A stretch of DNA of 64,000 bases from Eumeta japonica (GCA_005406025.1 BGZK01000861.1:1-64000); one strand, 5' to 3'. Positions 44,630 through 56,942 are shown, numbered from the stretch's first letter. The notes: a model not told the origin generated them from the sequence alone. Translations and numbers: made by a program.

Positions 44630-45080
44630 AAAATGAACTGTGTTTCCATGTTAGTCGACTGCAGAGGGTCACGAATTCATTTAGGGGGCACTGTGCGTGC
44701 GTGTTTAATTAGATTCCTGAGGATATACAAATTTACCCTTATAAAGTTTAAACTATTCGTTAAGCAAACACTTTGCACAAGAGGGTATTTATTATACAAT
44801 CTCTTAATATTTAGAGGATAAATGGACATAATGAGCTCGACTTCTTACAGGTTTTTTTTCCGGCAATAGTTTTATATATGATTATATGTCTATATAATTA
44901 GTTTGAAAAGAGCTATCCTCAAGTTTCTTGTTCGTCCTTATTGATGGATAACTGTCTTACGAACGAGTGGTAATTAAATAAAGTGGAAATAATTGAAAAA
45001 TAATAAAAAACTGTAAAGTTATATTATAATATAACACTTGAAATAGGTTATAACCTATGAAATTAAGATAATTTGAATTA
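44630..45080 (+). mobile_element. LINE 3' fragment (jockey/CR1-type)
   Basis: The frame at 44633-44821 and the frame next to it carry the same reverse transcriptase C-terminus as 2.6 and 34.9 kb: GTVRACLIRFLRIYK, then KFKLFVKQTLCTRGY. The 3' UTR has TTTCTTGTTCGTCCTTATTG and CCTATGAAATTAAGAT, where AATAAA is mutated. Confidence 0.7.
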
Positions 45081-45084
45081 TATA

Positions 45085-46105
45085 CAACGTTCAAGCACTA
45101 GGTGTGTATGGGTATTGTAGGGGAAGATTAAGAAGACGAAGTAACGACTCGGCCTGACCTGACTTTGAAATCTGGATTTGAAGTCTTTCTTCGCACTGGC
45201 CGTGCTCGCCAGTGCTTATGTGACCATTAAAAATTAGACAAGATTATTGTCGACTATGAATGGGCGGCTACTAAGTATAGGAGTTTGTTTTATTATTAGA
45301 GGGCAAAAAAGTTCTAATAAATCTCGGCCAAATGGATTTTGGTACAAACCTTACAAAGTTATTATAGAAAATTTTTAATAAATAAATTTAGAAATAAACA
45401 CCACGGATCATACCTTTGAATAATAATTGAAAATACATTATGAAATCAATTCTAAAATTTTAAGAAATATGATTAAGTATCTTATTTTCTCTCTTTTTAT
45501 TTCATACTTGTATTCGTTCCTGAAAATATCTATCGACTTTTCTTTCACTGTGTTTTTTTTATGATTCGTCGCGAATAGTTTTTTAAGTGGGTATCTGATA
45601 TTCCAATTTCATAGAAGAACCCTATTTTTTTTTAAAGAGGTTTGGATTTGTTGGAGTGCACGAAGAATTTCTTTAGATTTTTCTTTCTTCGTAGAATTCT
45701 GTCAAATACTCTCATAACAGAAAACAAAACTGATTAAGATGAAAATCGTACTATCGCATCTAAAATTCCTCATCAATGAATAAACTGACATACAATTGCA
45801 ATTGGACATGTTCCAATCAACCGGAAAATAAGAAGTGAATACACATCTTAGAAATTTTAAAAAAATATTAATCTACAATATTATAGACATATTTGAATGG
45901 TAGATACCTATTGTATCAATATCTACCCGGGTGTTCATTTGGATAGGAGATTAGGTTGTTGATAGACAACTGAAAATTGTAAATGTTCAAAATAATTATA
46001 AGCAAAATTTGTTCTGAACGTTTTTTTTAATTTATTATTATTGTTCATTAGGCTTTAGGCATCACGATAATGAAACAAAAGAAGATATATTCAAAGATCG
46101 TACTA
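45085..46105. other. AT-rich noncoding stretch
   Basis: A GC-richer patch at 45170-45225 includes the perfect 8-bp hairpin GCACTGGC-CGTGCTC-GCCAGTGC (45193-45215). Otherwise nothing is recognised. Confidence 0.45.
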
Positions 46106-46111
46106 TGTAGA

Positions 46112-46175
46112 TATTTATAGTTTCTGTCTACCCCCTAGGAAATGGGCGTGAGTTTATATTACATGTATTTTTTGT
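46112..46175 (+). mobile_element. LINE WFGHLER family, tail-only fragment
   Basis: TTTCTGTCTACCCCCTAGGAAATGGGCGTGAGTTTATATT matches in pieces the last ~45 bases of the copies at 10.97 and 43.2 kb. A short tail like this is expected from 5' truncation during insertion. Confidence 0.55.
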
Positions 46176-46434
46176 TTTTTTAATTTATTTATAAAGCTCT
46201 GTTACCTCGGTCTTTTCATATTTTTATAACACATTTTTCTGAAGTTAAAAGAGGGAACATTAACAACCAGGTAAGTAAATAGTGCGTTTTTAAATAGCTA
46301 TGCAACGCCATTTCACAATTTTCATTCCTCGATTTTATATATGGACAGCAATCCTTATTTTTTTCATTTTGTAATCTCTTTACTTTACATAAGCCAGCTA
46401 CTGGCACAATCACGTCAGAATCGTTGAGAAAACG

Positions 46435-46530
46435 TCAGAGTTATAAAGTTGTGTCCTACGGAAGGACAAACAGGCAGACACGACGAAACTATAAAGAATC
46501 TTTAATTCTACGGAATTCTAAAAATGTTTT
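46435..46530 (+). repeat. GGGTTCCG-class repeat, degraded 3' end
   Basis: GACAAACAGGCAGACACGAC, GAAACTATAAAGAATC and CGGAATTCTAAAAAT match the 3' terminus of the family, with the hairpin decayed. Confidence 0.45.
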
Positions 46531-46659
46531 GTTTTTAATTAGTCAATATCGCACTCATAAAACTGCGTAAGCGATTTATATAGAGATTTTAATTTAATGC
46601 GAAAATTTCATACCATCAACATCAGACTGTATACACAGTCCTCAAGCCTACAAGTGTAG

Positions 46660-46800
46660 TGAATTCGGGATTGAACTACGCCCATCAAACTTGTGAGGGC
46701 GGTCGCGGGTCCCCGCCGGGCGCCGAGGGGCGGCCGCCGGTCGGTCCCGATTCCAAGGGCTGTTTCGCACGTTAATTGACTACACTCACCTGATTCAGTC
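46660..46800. promoter_or_regulatory. GC-rich island, candidate regulatory element
   Basis: GGGCGGTCGCGGGTCCCCGC and GCGGCCGCCGGTCGGTCCCG, followed by GTTAATTGACTACACTCACCTG with TAATTG (homeodomain-type) and CACCTG (E-box) words. No coding frame. Confidence 0.3.
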
Positions 46801-46854
46801 TTAATCGCCTTACGTTTTATGGCCGTCTAAAAGGTGTCTGTAGCCATTTATAAC

Positions 46855-47240
46855 AAACTAGCTACCCGATCGCGGTTTCGCACGCACGGAGTATACAATG
46901 AACTCTTTCGTCTATTGTATGGAACGGTCTTGTTGCTGGCAATCCCGGTCGCAGTCGCGCTCTCGGTATTGTTCTTGATTCTGTTTCTTGCCATCCTTTG
47001 ATACAGATGACGCTACATTCGATTTAGATTCCAGTTTCATCCGCGATTCTGTTTACTATCCTGCTTCCAACTTAGATTCCGCTACCCGTTACGGTCCCGA
47101 TTTGGACGAAATCATGGAAAATGTTAATAAATTGTTTTGTTCTAGCATAGTGTAACTACCTATATCTATCGATGGAAGAATTTTCAGAATCGGTTAAGTA
47201 GCTCGGTTCAATACTACAAATATTTGAACGAAGTCGGAAA
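46855..47240 (+). repeat. SINE-like element with internal array, third copy
   Basis: Starts AACTAGCTACCCGATCGCGG, holds an array of TTCC, GATTC and CCCGGTC words at 46930-47110, then CGATGGAAGAATTTTCAGAA, TCGGTTAAGTAGCTCGG. The body resembles the 26.8 kb element. The 127-codon frame that follows (47224-47607) begins at TTG rather than ATG and is not called as a gene. Confidence 0.55.
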
Positions 47241-47849
47241 TAAACGTTTTATTTTTTGGTTACAAAAAAGTCATCACTGTTGTTGCGTACAACAAACACA
47301 TTACCAAAGTTTAATACAACCCGATGAACGACTAGGAACAAAGAGCACACATACATACAGACATACTTTTTCATACATAAAATGCTTTAACAGGGCAATT
47401 TTAATCTACATTAAACGCCCAACATACTGTAATCCTTTCGGAAAACATTGTCTAATCATAGTGAGAACCATAGCGAAATTCGTTACGTATTTTAGACAGA
47501 CAAAAGCGGATAGCGACTTTATTTTGTATTATTTAGTGATGAAGAGGAAGTCACATTTCGTATGCGCTTGGACGTGTCAGGCTTGCATGTCACGGCGCTG
47601 CACGTGATGCTTCTATTTAGATTGACGGCTTTTGACCTTCGGCCCTCGAGTAGAACGTTGGTGAACGGCCGTTGGTGGTAACTTTCGCAAACTACAGGAT
47701 AAAGAGCTCGCCTATATGCACTAATGGAGTGGTTATGATTTCACTTAGTTAAAAACCAACTCGCTGTTCTTTTTGTTCTTGTTGAGCATTACATTCCGTT
47801 ACCTTTTGATTCGAAGACATTCTACTTAGCGCACGGCCACCGTCGTTCA

Positions 47850-48035
47850 TTTTAAGGGTTCCGTCAGGCTGTATAGCAGAAACTACAAGGAACCCTTATA
47901 GTTTCGCCCCGTCCGTCCGTCGGCCTGTATGTTTGTCCGCAGCTCAGCTGAGAGATTCTTTTTAGAAAGCTGTAATTTAATATGAGTATATACATTAATC
48001 AAGCCAATAAAGTGGTAAAAGGAATTAAAAAATAA
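47850..48035 (-). repeat. GGGTTCCG-class repeat, 3' end on the minus strand
   Basis: Read on the minus strand: GGACGGACGGACGGGGCGAAAC, TATAAGGGTTCCTTGTAG and GACGGAACCCTTAAAA. The terminal hairpin GGGTTCC...GGAACCC is intact. Confidence 0.65.
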
Positions 48036-48039
48036 ATAA

Positions 48040-50070
48040 ATTTATGCTTAATATGACGATGAATTTTTTTTCTCGTCTATTCCATGATGTGGGTCATCAT
48101 TGGATAGTTCATTCAGAAATTTTATCGGTCCGTGAAAGCCATTTTTCGATTTAGGAATCCTTTTGCATGTGTATTAATTAAATGTGTATTAAGTTTTAAA
48201 ACGCTAATTTTTGTTAGAGTCAAGTGTCGACCACCACTAAGTACGGTTATTCTTGTAAATGTGGGAAAATTCACGACAATAGTATATATAAATAAATTTA
48301 AAAGGACAATTATCACAGCTAAGTAAGCGTTACAAGTTAACGACTAATAGTCGGTCATCTTATAAAAGTTACTTGGAGAAGTAAAAAAACAAAATCTCAT
48401 ATAAATTATATTGAAAATTACTTAGATTATGTTGTTGGTTGTGTAAAATAAATAGTGAATACAAGCTATGAATCATGTAGAATCATGTAAATATAAAATT
48501 TTCACCTCCTTAACATCTATCGTGTTTTAGATATTCGTTAAACAGTGAATTCGGTTAATAGGTTCATAGTAAACAAAAAGCCCTCTTCTAAATCCGAATA
48601 TTGCGACGGACAACTACGGAACCTCATATTGCACGTGACCTGATACGTTCTTGGTCGGTTTTTTTTACATAATATCATTTCCCCATAGATGATTTTCAAT
48701 AAGAATATTATTATTTAAAAGCGCATATCGAATTTTTTTTGGTATTTTGCTGAGAAAGAAACTTAGAATGTTGTCATGTTTGTGTTAGATTAATAGGAAT
48801 TAGTAATTTTGCGTGATTGGTTTGCGAACTTGTATCACTGCAGTGAGCAAAGTCGAATGTTAAAAATGTCTTTTTATCCGACTGCTAAGGAAGGGTATTG
48901 TTTTTCACGCGTATCTTGTATGTTTGTAATTTTTTTTATTGCCACGTATCTTTCAAACAGTTGGATGGATTTCAACAATTAAGGTATCGTTAGATTCGTC
49001 TTAAAAACTCAAATGCTCTTAGATATTAAAAAAAAATTGGCGGATTTTTGGCGTCAAATTGTAAGTAGTACGAAATTTTTTTTTATTAACCAAACCTATC
49101 GAATAGGGTATCAAAATAAAGGGAATTAAGAGTAGATTACAAAAATATACATACGCCGTGTATTTAGTTTTAATTAGGAATAATTACAACCATTGTCATT
49201 CAATCATACGGATGAATTTGTAATCAATGCTTTCAAATGGTCGTATTTTGGCTTTAAATCGGCCAAGTGTGTGTGGGATATCTTATTACTCATTTATTTT
49301 ACCTAGTACACTCAGTTAAACCACTTACGCCAATTATAATTTCATTTGTGTTTTGTTTGATACGCTATCAATAGTACTTATCAATCATTTCTACGTTTTA
49401 TACGATTTTCAAGTCATGAAAGTACACGCTTTTCGTTCCTAGGAATGTCCCGGACGAAACACTAATAAGTCTGAAATAAAATAAATAATTAAAAATATTT
49501 TAAAAAAACCCGACTGCAAAATATCAACAGATAAGCAACGCACTAAAAAGACCGAAACAAGATTGAGAAAAACTATTAAAACCTAATAAACTCTACTTGG
49601 GTTTAATAGACTACATTATGAGCTGAAAGCCTAAGTTAAATAATTTACATTATGTTTAATAGCAGGCGGCACCCATTTACAAATTATAAATCGTAAGAAA
49701 GTTAATGGTTTCGCTCGTTTGTTTCGTTAGAGCAAAATAAACAGGTTTCATAAAACATATTTTTGCCGTAAGTAGGTATTAATTTAAAGTTTGAATAAAT
49801 ACATACGATATCGAAAAAAAAAACAGTTACATCTCGTTTATAGTACGGGACCTCGGTACAAACAAATCAAATGCAGTAACATTTATTTTATTGGTTTAAA
49901 AATATCCTCACGCTTAAATAAAATGAACATAAATAAACGTAAAACACTAAAATGTCATTAGCATAGAAATTAAAGACTACTTACGATTGGACATATAAAA
50001 AAAATCGCAACGATTATGAAACTTTCTTTTTACCTCAACATAAACTTGACCAAAAGGACGTATCAAAAGT
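48040..50070. other. AT-rich noncoding stretch
   Basis: No gene or recognised repeat. Frames at 48122-48326 overlap on both strands. Confidence 0.5.
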
Positions 50071-50124
50071 TCATGTGTGAGCTTAAAAATATTCCATAGG
50101 TTATTATCCTTTGTGAGCGTTGAT

Positions 50125-50290
50125 CATTCCGAACCGATCTGCTGCAACTTCCTCCCGCCGTCGGTCAACCGGATATTGGACTCGCGACATTTCACCCGCC
50201 GGCCCCGACCGGTCCCGCTCCGAGCTTTCCTGAAAGCTTGGGTCTTAGGGCGCGTGCACACTGCGTCTGAAATTGGTGATGCGTTTAACA
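50125..50290. promoter_or_regulatory. GC-rich island, candidate regulatory element
   Basis: CTCCCGCCGTCGGTCAACCG and CCGCCGGCCCCGACCGGTCC, with a small palindrome AGCTTTC-ct-GAAAGCT at 50223-50238. The 86-codon frame 50077-50337 spans it without a domain. Confidence 0.3.
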
Positions 50291-50339
50291 CTTTTATAGG
50301 ACAAGTTGTTTGTAAATTTACCTATGTTCCATATTAATT

Positions 50340-52135
50340 AAACTAAAAAAAAATGGAGTCGTGGGATACCCAGTAAAACGAAGTCTTTTTCATATACTCA
50401 TATTTTTTTTTAATAGAAATATAGGCTGGTGAACGCCGCCATATTTTAAGTACAAAAACAGCCTACAGAGGTATGCGTGTATTTGAAAATGTGTGATTCA
50501 TATAGGACGTAGGCACGAGGTTTATGGTGACGTCGATAATCTTCATCGACTACATATTATTCGGGTATTCCTAAGAGTTGGAGAATACTGCGCGTGCGTT
50601 TTATTAAGATATATTAGACACGCGTTATGTATGTATATAACGAAATGTGAATGTCCCAGAATTATATTATTTTGGTTTTATATTCACGAAGTATAAAAAT
50701 GCGAAAACAGGATTCGTGTTTGCCGGTATTACGAAAGTTGTGATAAAATAATGTAAAAGAAAAAATAAACAAGTTATATCTTCAAGAAAATTTTTTGCCA
50801 CAAAATAATTAAGGAATTTTTAAAAGTATTTAAAAAAAGGTAAGTACTTAGTTTTCATTGGACGGGTGTGAACAATGTATGCAATTTGTCCGATAAATCA
50901 GGGATAATTAAATATTATCATAGAACCCCGTTAAACATTTTTTCAATATTCGACTATACACACTACGCGTTTTAGACAATATTTCTTGACTTTCACAATT
51001 ATTTTCGTTTTTTTTTTGTAGTTCAAAATAGGATATTTTACAAAATTTTTTCAATAAATGATCATTTTTGTGGCTTAAATTATTTTTTTAAAACAAAAAA
51101 AAAAAACCCTCGAAAAAATGTCTAGTCCTTTCTAAGAGTGTAAAATCATATTTTTTATAAAGACAATGATATAAATATGTTACGTCCAACATAAATAAAG
51201 GGCATTTGTTGTAATGTGGAATATTGTAATCTATCAAAACGCACAAATATAGCAAACAACCGCTCATTGATTTTGAGATACACAAACAGAGTGCCATTCT
51301 ATATTTCCCATTTTTAGGGGACTTATTCTGTTATTGCATTTTCACGTTTATGAACGTAGTTTCCACCAGTGTAAAAGTGTTGGTCCAGTACGCTCATATG
51401 TTGCGCATGTGCATACTTTCATAACTTAGATCGCTATGACATCTACAAAATACAGTTTATGCTATTTAAACATCAGTATTATCAGTCTCACACAGTTTAT
51501 CGACAGACCGTCGTAGACACGGAGCGTGTCAGGCACCAAGCAGACAAAGTATTCGATATCGCCGAAAATGCGGAGTCATACAGTCTAGAAGTAATGACGA
51601 AAACTCGAATTGATATTTTCATAAAGTGATCTAATAATCTAACTTGTTTTGCTAACATATCAAGTTGATTGTCTTGTTGATTATTTCTTGTCACAAATAT
51701 ATTAAAATATTTGAATTTTGTCTTAAGCTTAATTGAAATTTATTTGGTGAAATATTGTCTCAATTTTTCCTTTGGATTGTTTGCCAAATTTATTTGATAT
51801 TTTAATATAATAATCAAAGTAGATCTAATAAGAAACTTAACACAGTTTATTAATAGATGTTTATTTAATCGTTCGAGTGTACCGATAGATTTGGAAATGC
51901 GTTTAAGAATATCAACAGTAGCGTTTGTAAAATATATTTTTAAACGTATGTTTGTGTAGTTATGTGAATTATTACCGTTCTTAAAGTATAAGTTAATATC
52001 ATGACTAATAAACATGGTATTACATATAATTTCAATATATAATTATTACAATTTCTCACTTTGTATCGATGATGTGCCGGTATGACAATAATAGCATATC
52101 GACCTTCAATTGTCTATCGTTGAAGATCGCCATAA
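50340..52135. other. AT-rich noncoding stretch
   Basis: No gene or recognised repeat. The 91-codon minus frame 51740-52015 and the 65-codon minus frame 51497-51694 have no family signature. Confidence 0.5.
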
Positions 52136-52139
52136 ATTA

Positions 52140-52205
52140 ACCGTATCAATTGTTATGGGCCGTAAATTTATGCGGTTAAATTTAAATTTCAAGATGAATA
52201 ACAAT
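52140..52205. promoter_or_regulatory. Possible homeodomain site cluster
   Basis: ATCAATTGTTATGGGCCGTAAATTTATGCGGTTAAA, in pieces, combines a GCCGTAAA word (Caudal/Abd-B-like) with TTTATG and ATCAATTG words inside about 40 bases. Motif recognition only. Confidence 0.2.
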
Positions 52206-52529
52206 TATTATCTGCTATATGTATGCTTAAATTAAAACTGTATCGCCATCTTTAACGGAGCAATTAAAACACGTTTATTGGGAATATTATAAACGATGTT
52301 TTGATTGACTGTTGCTTCTTTTTATGAAATTGTAACTTTACAATTTAATTTACTGTTTAATTCAAAGTGCAATGTTTTTAGTATACCTGTGGGAAAAGGG
52401 TGGTTATTTAATTTAAATCTACTTATAGACGCACAAGTCATGACGTGACATGAGGCTGTTTTCAATAAAACTTACATTTCATTCAATTTCTCTATCGTAA
52501 CGCAATATTTTTAAATAACGTTCATGAAC

Positions 52530-52640
52530 AGCCAGGGCCGCCGTGTACGAGGGGCGGCTCGTCAGCTTAAAGATGCTGTGGCCGTTGCACTCGCAAGCGG
52601 CTCATTTACGGTGTTGCTTGTGCCCTAACAATGTGCCGGT
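52530..52640. promoter_or_regulatory. Short GC-rich patch
   Basis: CAGCCAGGGCCGCCGTGTAC, GGGGCGGCTCGTCAGC and GCACTCGCAAGCGGC within AT-rich DNA. No frame and no repeat recognised. Confidence 0.2.
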
Positions 52641-53039
52641 GTTCATCAGTCTAGATTAACTGGGTCTTGTGAATTTCTTACAAATTTTGTAGAGTATTGT
52701 ATGATGTAATAATATTTAATATTAATTATTAGCTTTTCCTCCGCGACTTTTTTCGCCTGAAGATAGAATGTCTTCCTTAACCTTTGGTATTGAACGATTT
52801 TTCTGACAATCCCAGGTTGTTGTGAAAATGTAAGTGTACCAAAAACTTTGATATCCAATAAAATCCCGATAAGCTGATAAATTGAGAAGCATAGTAAATT
52901 AGTTACACCCTTACATTTTATTGTTAAATACTATTAAATAACGACAAGTGATACCGCGCTGATAACAATTTATCCTCTCCCTGCCCTTAAAATTTTAGTT
53001 GTGGTATAGCATTTCGATATCAAACGATTTCTGAACTAA

Positions 53040-53310
53040 ATCCAGTCCCTGTTCATGCGAACAGGGTCGCGGGCTGCGCCGGTACTGCGACGTCCCCCCG
53101 CCCCCCGTGCGTGAGCGCGGCTGTCACTCGGCACTCGCGCCGAGCCCGTCGCTAACAATATTTCATTCTGCGAACGCTTCCTCCTTAGGCCGGGGCCGGC
53201 GCCGTAGCCACGAATCGTCCTGTAAAAAATGTGAACCAATCTCTCCGCGTGCCGCCCGCCCATGAATATTAACCACTTTGCGTTGGGGCAAAGATTATGC
53301 AATCGCGGAG
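53040..53310. promoter_or_regulatory. GC-rich island, candidate regulatory element
   Basis: CCCCCCGCCCCCCGTGCG (GC-box-like) and CCGGGGCCGGCGCCGTAGCC, then CCCATGAATATTAACC and GGGGCAAAGATT. The 88-codon minus frame 53036-53302 is arginine/glycine-rich from composition and has no domain. Confidence 0.3.
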
Positions 53311-53319
53311 ATGAAACAC

Positions 53320-54055
53320 GACATAAATGTTTTTTTTTAATAAGTGAAGTTATCTAAAAGAAATATTTTTGCGACAATGAAGATGATGTTTATTACAGTA
53401 ATTTGCATTAAAATGGTTCGAAAATGGAACAAAATTCGTAAAGCCATCTAAGATATATTGGCGACAATGTCTTTGTGTGATACGTGTACTGTAAAAGAAA
53501 TATGAAAAAAATTATGGAATAAAATTTTAATATGTCGTCATCATCTTCGTTTAAAATTATTTATGTCTATTCATTGAAACCACCTTTCAAAAATGTTCAA
53601 AGTTAGCCTGAAACCAAGTCTTATCATAATCTAAGCACAATATTTTTATGGCGTCTTATTTCATCAATTAATGAAAGTAAGAGAGATGCTCAACTTAATA
53701 CTTTTTTTAGGATATTAAGTATTTGAAAGTAAAATTAACATAATGCTGAAACGTTACGTATGTAGTACTTACAATAAGCCTACCAATTCTTGATGGTATG
53801 AATGAGTTCTGTTTGAAATTTTTTATACCAATTTCAAACGTCATATGAATGTTTCATTTTTATTATTTATTCAATAATTTTCAAAATCGTTAATGGAATC
53901 GCCACCACTCTGCCGATTCTGCCGAGGCCTCGTCATGTATTATATCATGGACAATAAATATTTGCAAATTTCACCTTCTGTGAGACACAAACTTTTTAGG
54001 CAGTTTAATTCAAAGGGTTTTCTTTGCACAGGTCTATATAAGAGAAAAAAAAATA
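53320..54055. other. AT-rich noncoding stretch with a hairpin
   Basis: GTTTGAAATT-9 nt-AATTTCAAAC at 53811-53839 is a perfect 10-bp stem. Nothing else is recognised. Confidence 0.45.
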
Positions 54056-54059
54056 CGTA

Positions 54060-54325
54060 GAATATAATGGCGTCGATTGCGTCGCTTACGATCCTCGCGG
54101 GTCTTATTTCAAGTGAATGAAATCGGAGACTTGCAGATTTAGTTCAATCTCGATTGAATCGAGCGAAAGCCCGAAGCCGCTCACCGTACTCGTTCATTCG
54201 CTCGCGGAGTGTTTTATTTACGACCGAATGAAGTTTATCGCTTCTTAAATAAAAATAGCGATGAAAACAAAGGGCGCTGCGGGAACTGCGAATAGGGTTG
54301 GCTTTGCGTTTCGCTATTTAAATAC
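54060..54325. promoter_or_regulatory. GC-rich, CpG-containing island
   Basis: Evenly spread CpG, a CTCGATTGAATCGAG palindrome at 54149-54163, GTTTTATTTACGACCGAATG and AAAGGGCGCTGCGGG. No coding frame and no recognised repeat. Confidence 0.3.
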
Positions 54326-54329
54326 AATC

Positions 54330-55580
54330 ATCTACTGTGATGGTAATTATATGCATTCGGATAAGATCTGAATTCATTGATTGGGATAGCGTAATGACAA
54401 AGTTTTGTAAAATAGTAATGAAGATCGTGCTTTGCACTGGTCAGATTCGGTTATCTAAGCCCACGAAAATATTCCTAATATCTAAAGTCCTAATAGACTA
54501 ATAAGTTTGTTTGTTACAGGCTAATAGGTTGAATATGCGTACACAGAGCCCGATAAATGAGTTTGTTATTTTATGTTATCGGCTGACATGTAAACACACT
54601 TTATGTTTGTTACTAAAACTGAGTTTATGATGATCATTGTTTTTCTTGAAACTTTTATTTTATTTTACATATATATAATATATTCACGTACGTAAATTTG
54701 AGCTTAGATTAAATTAGAAACGAAAAATTCAAATCGGATCGATCATCGAAACAATGTTAATAAGGACCGTTTTTTATTGGAGTGCCAAATTAAAGTTTTG
54801 TCAGCTTTGGTGACGTTATACTAGAACGGTCGATGCGGGGTTAGATCAAATAAATCTAGGTAAATTGAGAAAAGTATAAGCGGTTGGAGCTTGGTAATAC
54901 GATTTAGTAGACAAAGCGATAGGTATATTGAATAAATAGAAATGTAAATGTTTGTAACAACGATATAAATGCGTACAATTATGCAGTAAATAGTCAAATC
55001 CTCAAGAGCCCACCACACATTGTAAAGTGTAAAAAGTAAAATGGATTGAATTTCTCAACAATTGTAAAAATGAGACCTAAGTAATTTGCAGAAAGTGAAA
55101 GGGCCAAAATAAATGAGAGATATGATAGCTGAAAACATTTTCAAAAAAAAATATCTGAAAAATGGTGAAAAACGCCCGGGCGAATAGTAAAAGCGTTTCT
55201 TCACTCAGAAGAGTGGTAGATTACATGATGACAAATTCAAAGCTTTTATTGAACTCCTTTGTAGGAGAAGTTCACAGGAAGGTTGCGGAAATGACCACCT
55301 TATAAGTCACCTCAACGTCGCGTTGGCAAATCTTATGTTAAAATTATATTTAAGAGAATAGTTAACGAAACCTAGAACAAAAGCTGATGTATACCAAAAA
55401 TTTTAAAAAAGTATTCCATGCAGAGACTGTTTTTTTCCTGCATAATATCACAGCTTTTTTACCGAGCAGCTAAAGGTTTTTTTTTGTACATATGGAGCAA
55501 ACTTATGATACATTAAGAGAATTTTATCTGTGGGTAATCGTACTTATTTATGGTGTAAAAGAACAGTGTGGTTTTAAAAA
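54330..55580. other. AT-rich noncoding stretch
   Basis: No gene or recognised repeat. Confidence 0.5.
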
Positions 55581-55584
55581 ATAT

Positions 55585-55895
55585 AGTTATCAAAGTAGAA
55601 AATGTTATACTGATGTTGTTTAGGTATATGAAAAGAATGTATGATTGTAGACTGGTAAAATAAGCCATTAGAGCAAATGTGTGCAATGAAAGGGTTGGCA
55701 AAGGGCTTCCTAGAAAATTTTATGTAGATCTAATTGGTGATATATTAAAAAAACAGCTAAATTTTAACAGTACGAAACCGACGAGTTTGCATAGGGAATG
55801 TTATTAAAATAGAAAAGGTATGAAGATTGTGACCATATGGAAATCTGTGGTCTCTACCTTCTTTTTTGAGAAATTGGCATGAGAAATTTCTTTAT
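55585..55895 (+). mobile_element. LINE reverse transcriptase 3' fragment, WFGHLER family, copy 3
   Basis: Matches copies 1 and 2 through GCCATTAGAGCAAATGTGTG (for AACAAATGTGT), GTTGGCAAAGGGCTTCCTAG, GTACGAAACCGACGAG and ATGGAAATCTGTGGTCTCTACC, before TTGGCATGAG. It is more diverged than the other copies. The 73-codon minus frame 55804-56025 crosses its end. Confidence 0.65.
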
Positions 55896-55904
55896 ATTTT
55901 ACTA

Positions 55905-56110
55905 ATCGACTTTGCTGAAAATCTTCAACACTAGATTTAAATTCTGGTTCTATATTCGATTTTGACCGCAGTCCCATTCCCAATTTTCGTTTGGTTGTCG
56001 AATCTGTTCCCCGGCTCTTTTTCAATTTGAATCCTTTTCGAACGCTAATATCATAATAAAAATTTGGTTGCCTGTAAAGTCGGTATACGGGCGAAAGTTT
56101 TACGTGACAA
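55905..56110 (+). repeat. Degenerate ATTC/TTCG array, fourth copy of the array type
   Basis: AAATTCTGGTTCTATATTCG, CAGTCCCATTCCC and GTTCCCCGGCTCTTTTTC resemble the arrays at 16.7, 26.9 and 46.95 kb. Element ends are unclear. Confidence 0.4.
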
Positions 56111-56339
56111 CGACTTTGAATGGTAAAATCATTTTAATGTGAATATTCATTCGTATAGTAGGAAGAAGGATGAAATAATAGTAACAATTTAAAACATTTA
56201 TTTATACAAAATTATATTTAAAACATTAATTTATACAAAGAATCTCGCACTGAATTTTATTAAAAAATTACTATTTACACATACATACATTTATATACAA
56301 ATATACATACAACTGCAATACATTTGCAAGCTATGTATA

Positions 56340-56480
56340 ATTCTGAAGTGCTGCGCGCGGCAGACCGATCATAGTTGAGGGGAGAGATAAGGCATTCATG
56401 GCCCTCTCTCTCGTTGGTGACTCATCGTTACGAGCGCCGGCATAAGTGACTCCCAGCCGCAACCTAATTTTAGACGTTGT
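56340..56480. promoter_or_regulatory. GC-richer block with GATA and AP-1-like words
   Basis: AGAGATAAGGC (GATA), TGGTGACTCATCG (TGACTCA, AP-1 type), a GAGAGAGGG-type run on the minus strand and GCGCGCGGC. No frame. Confidence 0.3.
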
Positions 56481-56606
56481 CACGTCAAAACATGAGCTAT
56501 AGTCTATTTATTATTATCAGTTATCTGTTAGTTATGTTATTATATTAATTACAATACAATAGATTTATGTTTGATGCTCGTGGTTTATCTTAAGAATTTG
56601 TTGTCA

Positions 56607-56942
56607 TCAACTGATAATGGCTTCAAATCTTAACTCGTGACCAATCCTCGTTTTGCTACCACAATGTCGGTAACTGAGCTCACAAACAAAATAATTAGAA
56701 CTACAGAATAATTCCCATGAAAAGATATTCGAGAATAATGTACTGTTTTTTTGAGTTACAATGTTCCAGAGCGTAATAAAACTTATTTTTATATAAAATT
56801 CAAACTGTTTATGTCTTTTTTTATGAATAAATTGTCGAATACTGACAAGTCCGATTTTTTCTCCAATCAACGCATTCATAAGCCATGTGCAATCAAATAA
56901 AAGTATTGAAGCGAATTGTAGTAATAAAATATTGTGACTCAT
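56607..56942 (-). CDS. 111-codon open frame, hypothetical
   Basis: Starts MSHNILLLQFASILLFDCTW, giving a hydrophobic N-terminal segment that could span a membrane, followed by a basic stretch (HKKRHKQFEF) and a cysteine-containing end. No family is recognised and no polyadenylation signal is assigned. Frames of this length are expected a few times by chance in this much AT-rich DNA, so it is a weak candidate. It could be an exon of a membrane protein gene or its relic. Confidence 0.2.
   Translation of the reverse strand: MSHNILLLQFASILLFDCTWLMNALIGEKIGLVSIRQFIHKKRHKQFEFYIKISFITLWNIVTQKNSTLFSNIFSWELFCSSNYFVCELSYRHCGSKTRIGHELRFEAIIS

Noticed and set aside
47224..47607. 127-codon plus frame as a gene
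   Set aside because: It opens with TTG rather than ATG, starts in the end of a SINE-like element, includes repeat-type TACATACAGACAT words, and has no domain.
50077..50337. 86-codon plus frame
   Set aside because: Begins at a non-ATG codon and spans a GC-rich island flanked by AT-rich DNA, with no domain.
53036..53302. 88-codon arginine/glycine-rich minus frame
   Set aside because: GC-rich composition explains the open frame; no domain or conserved start context.
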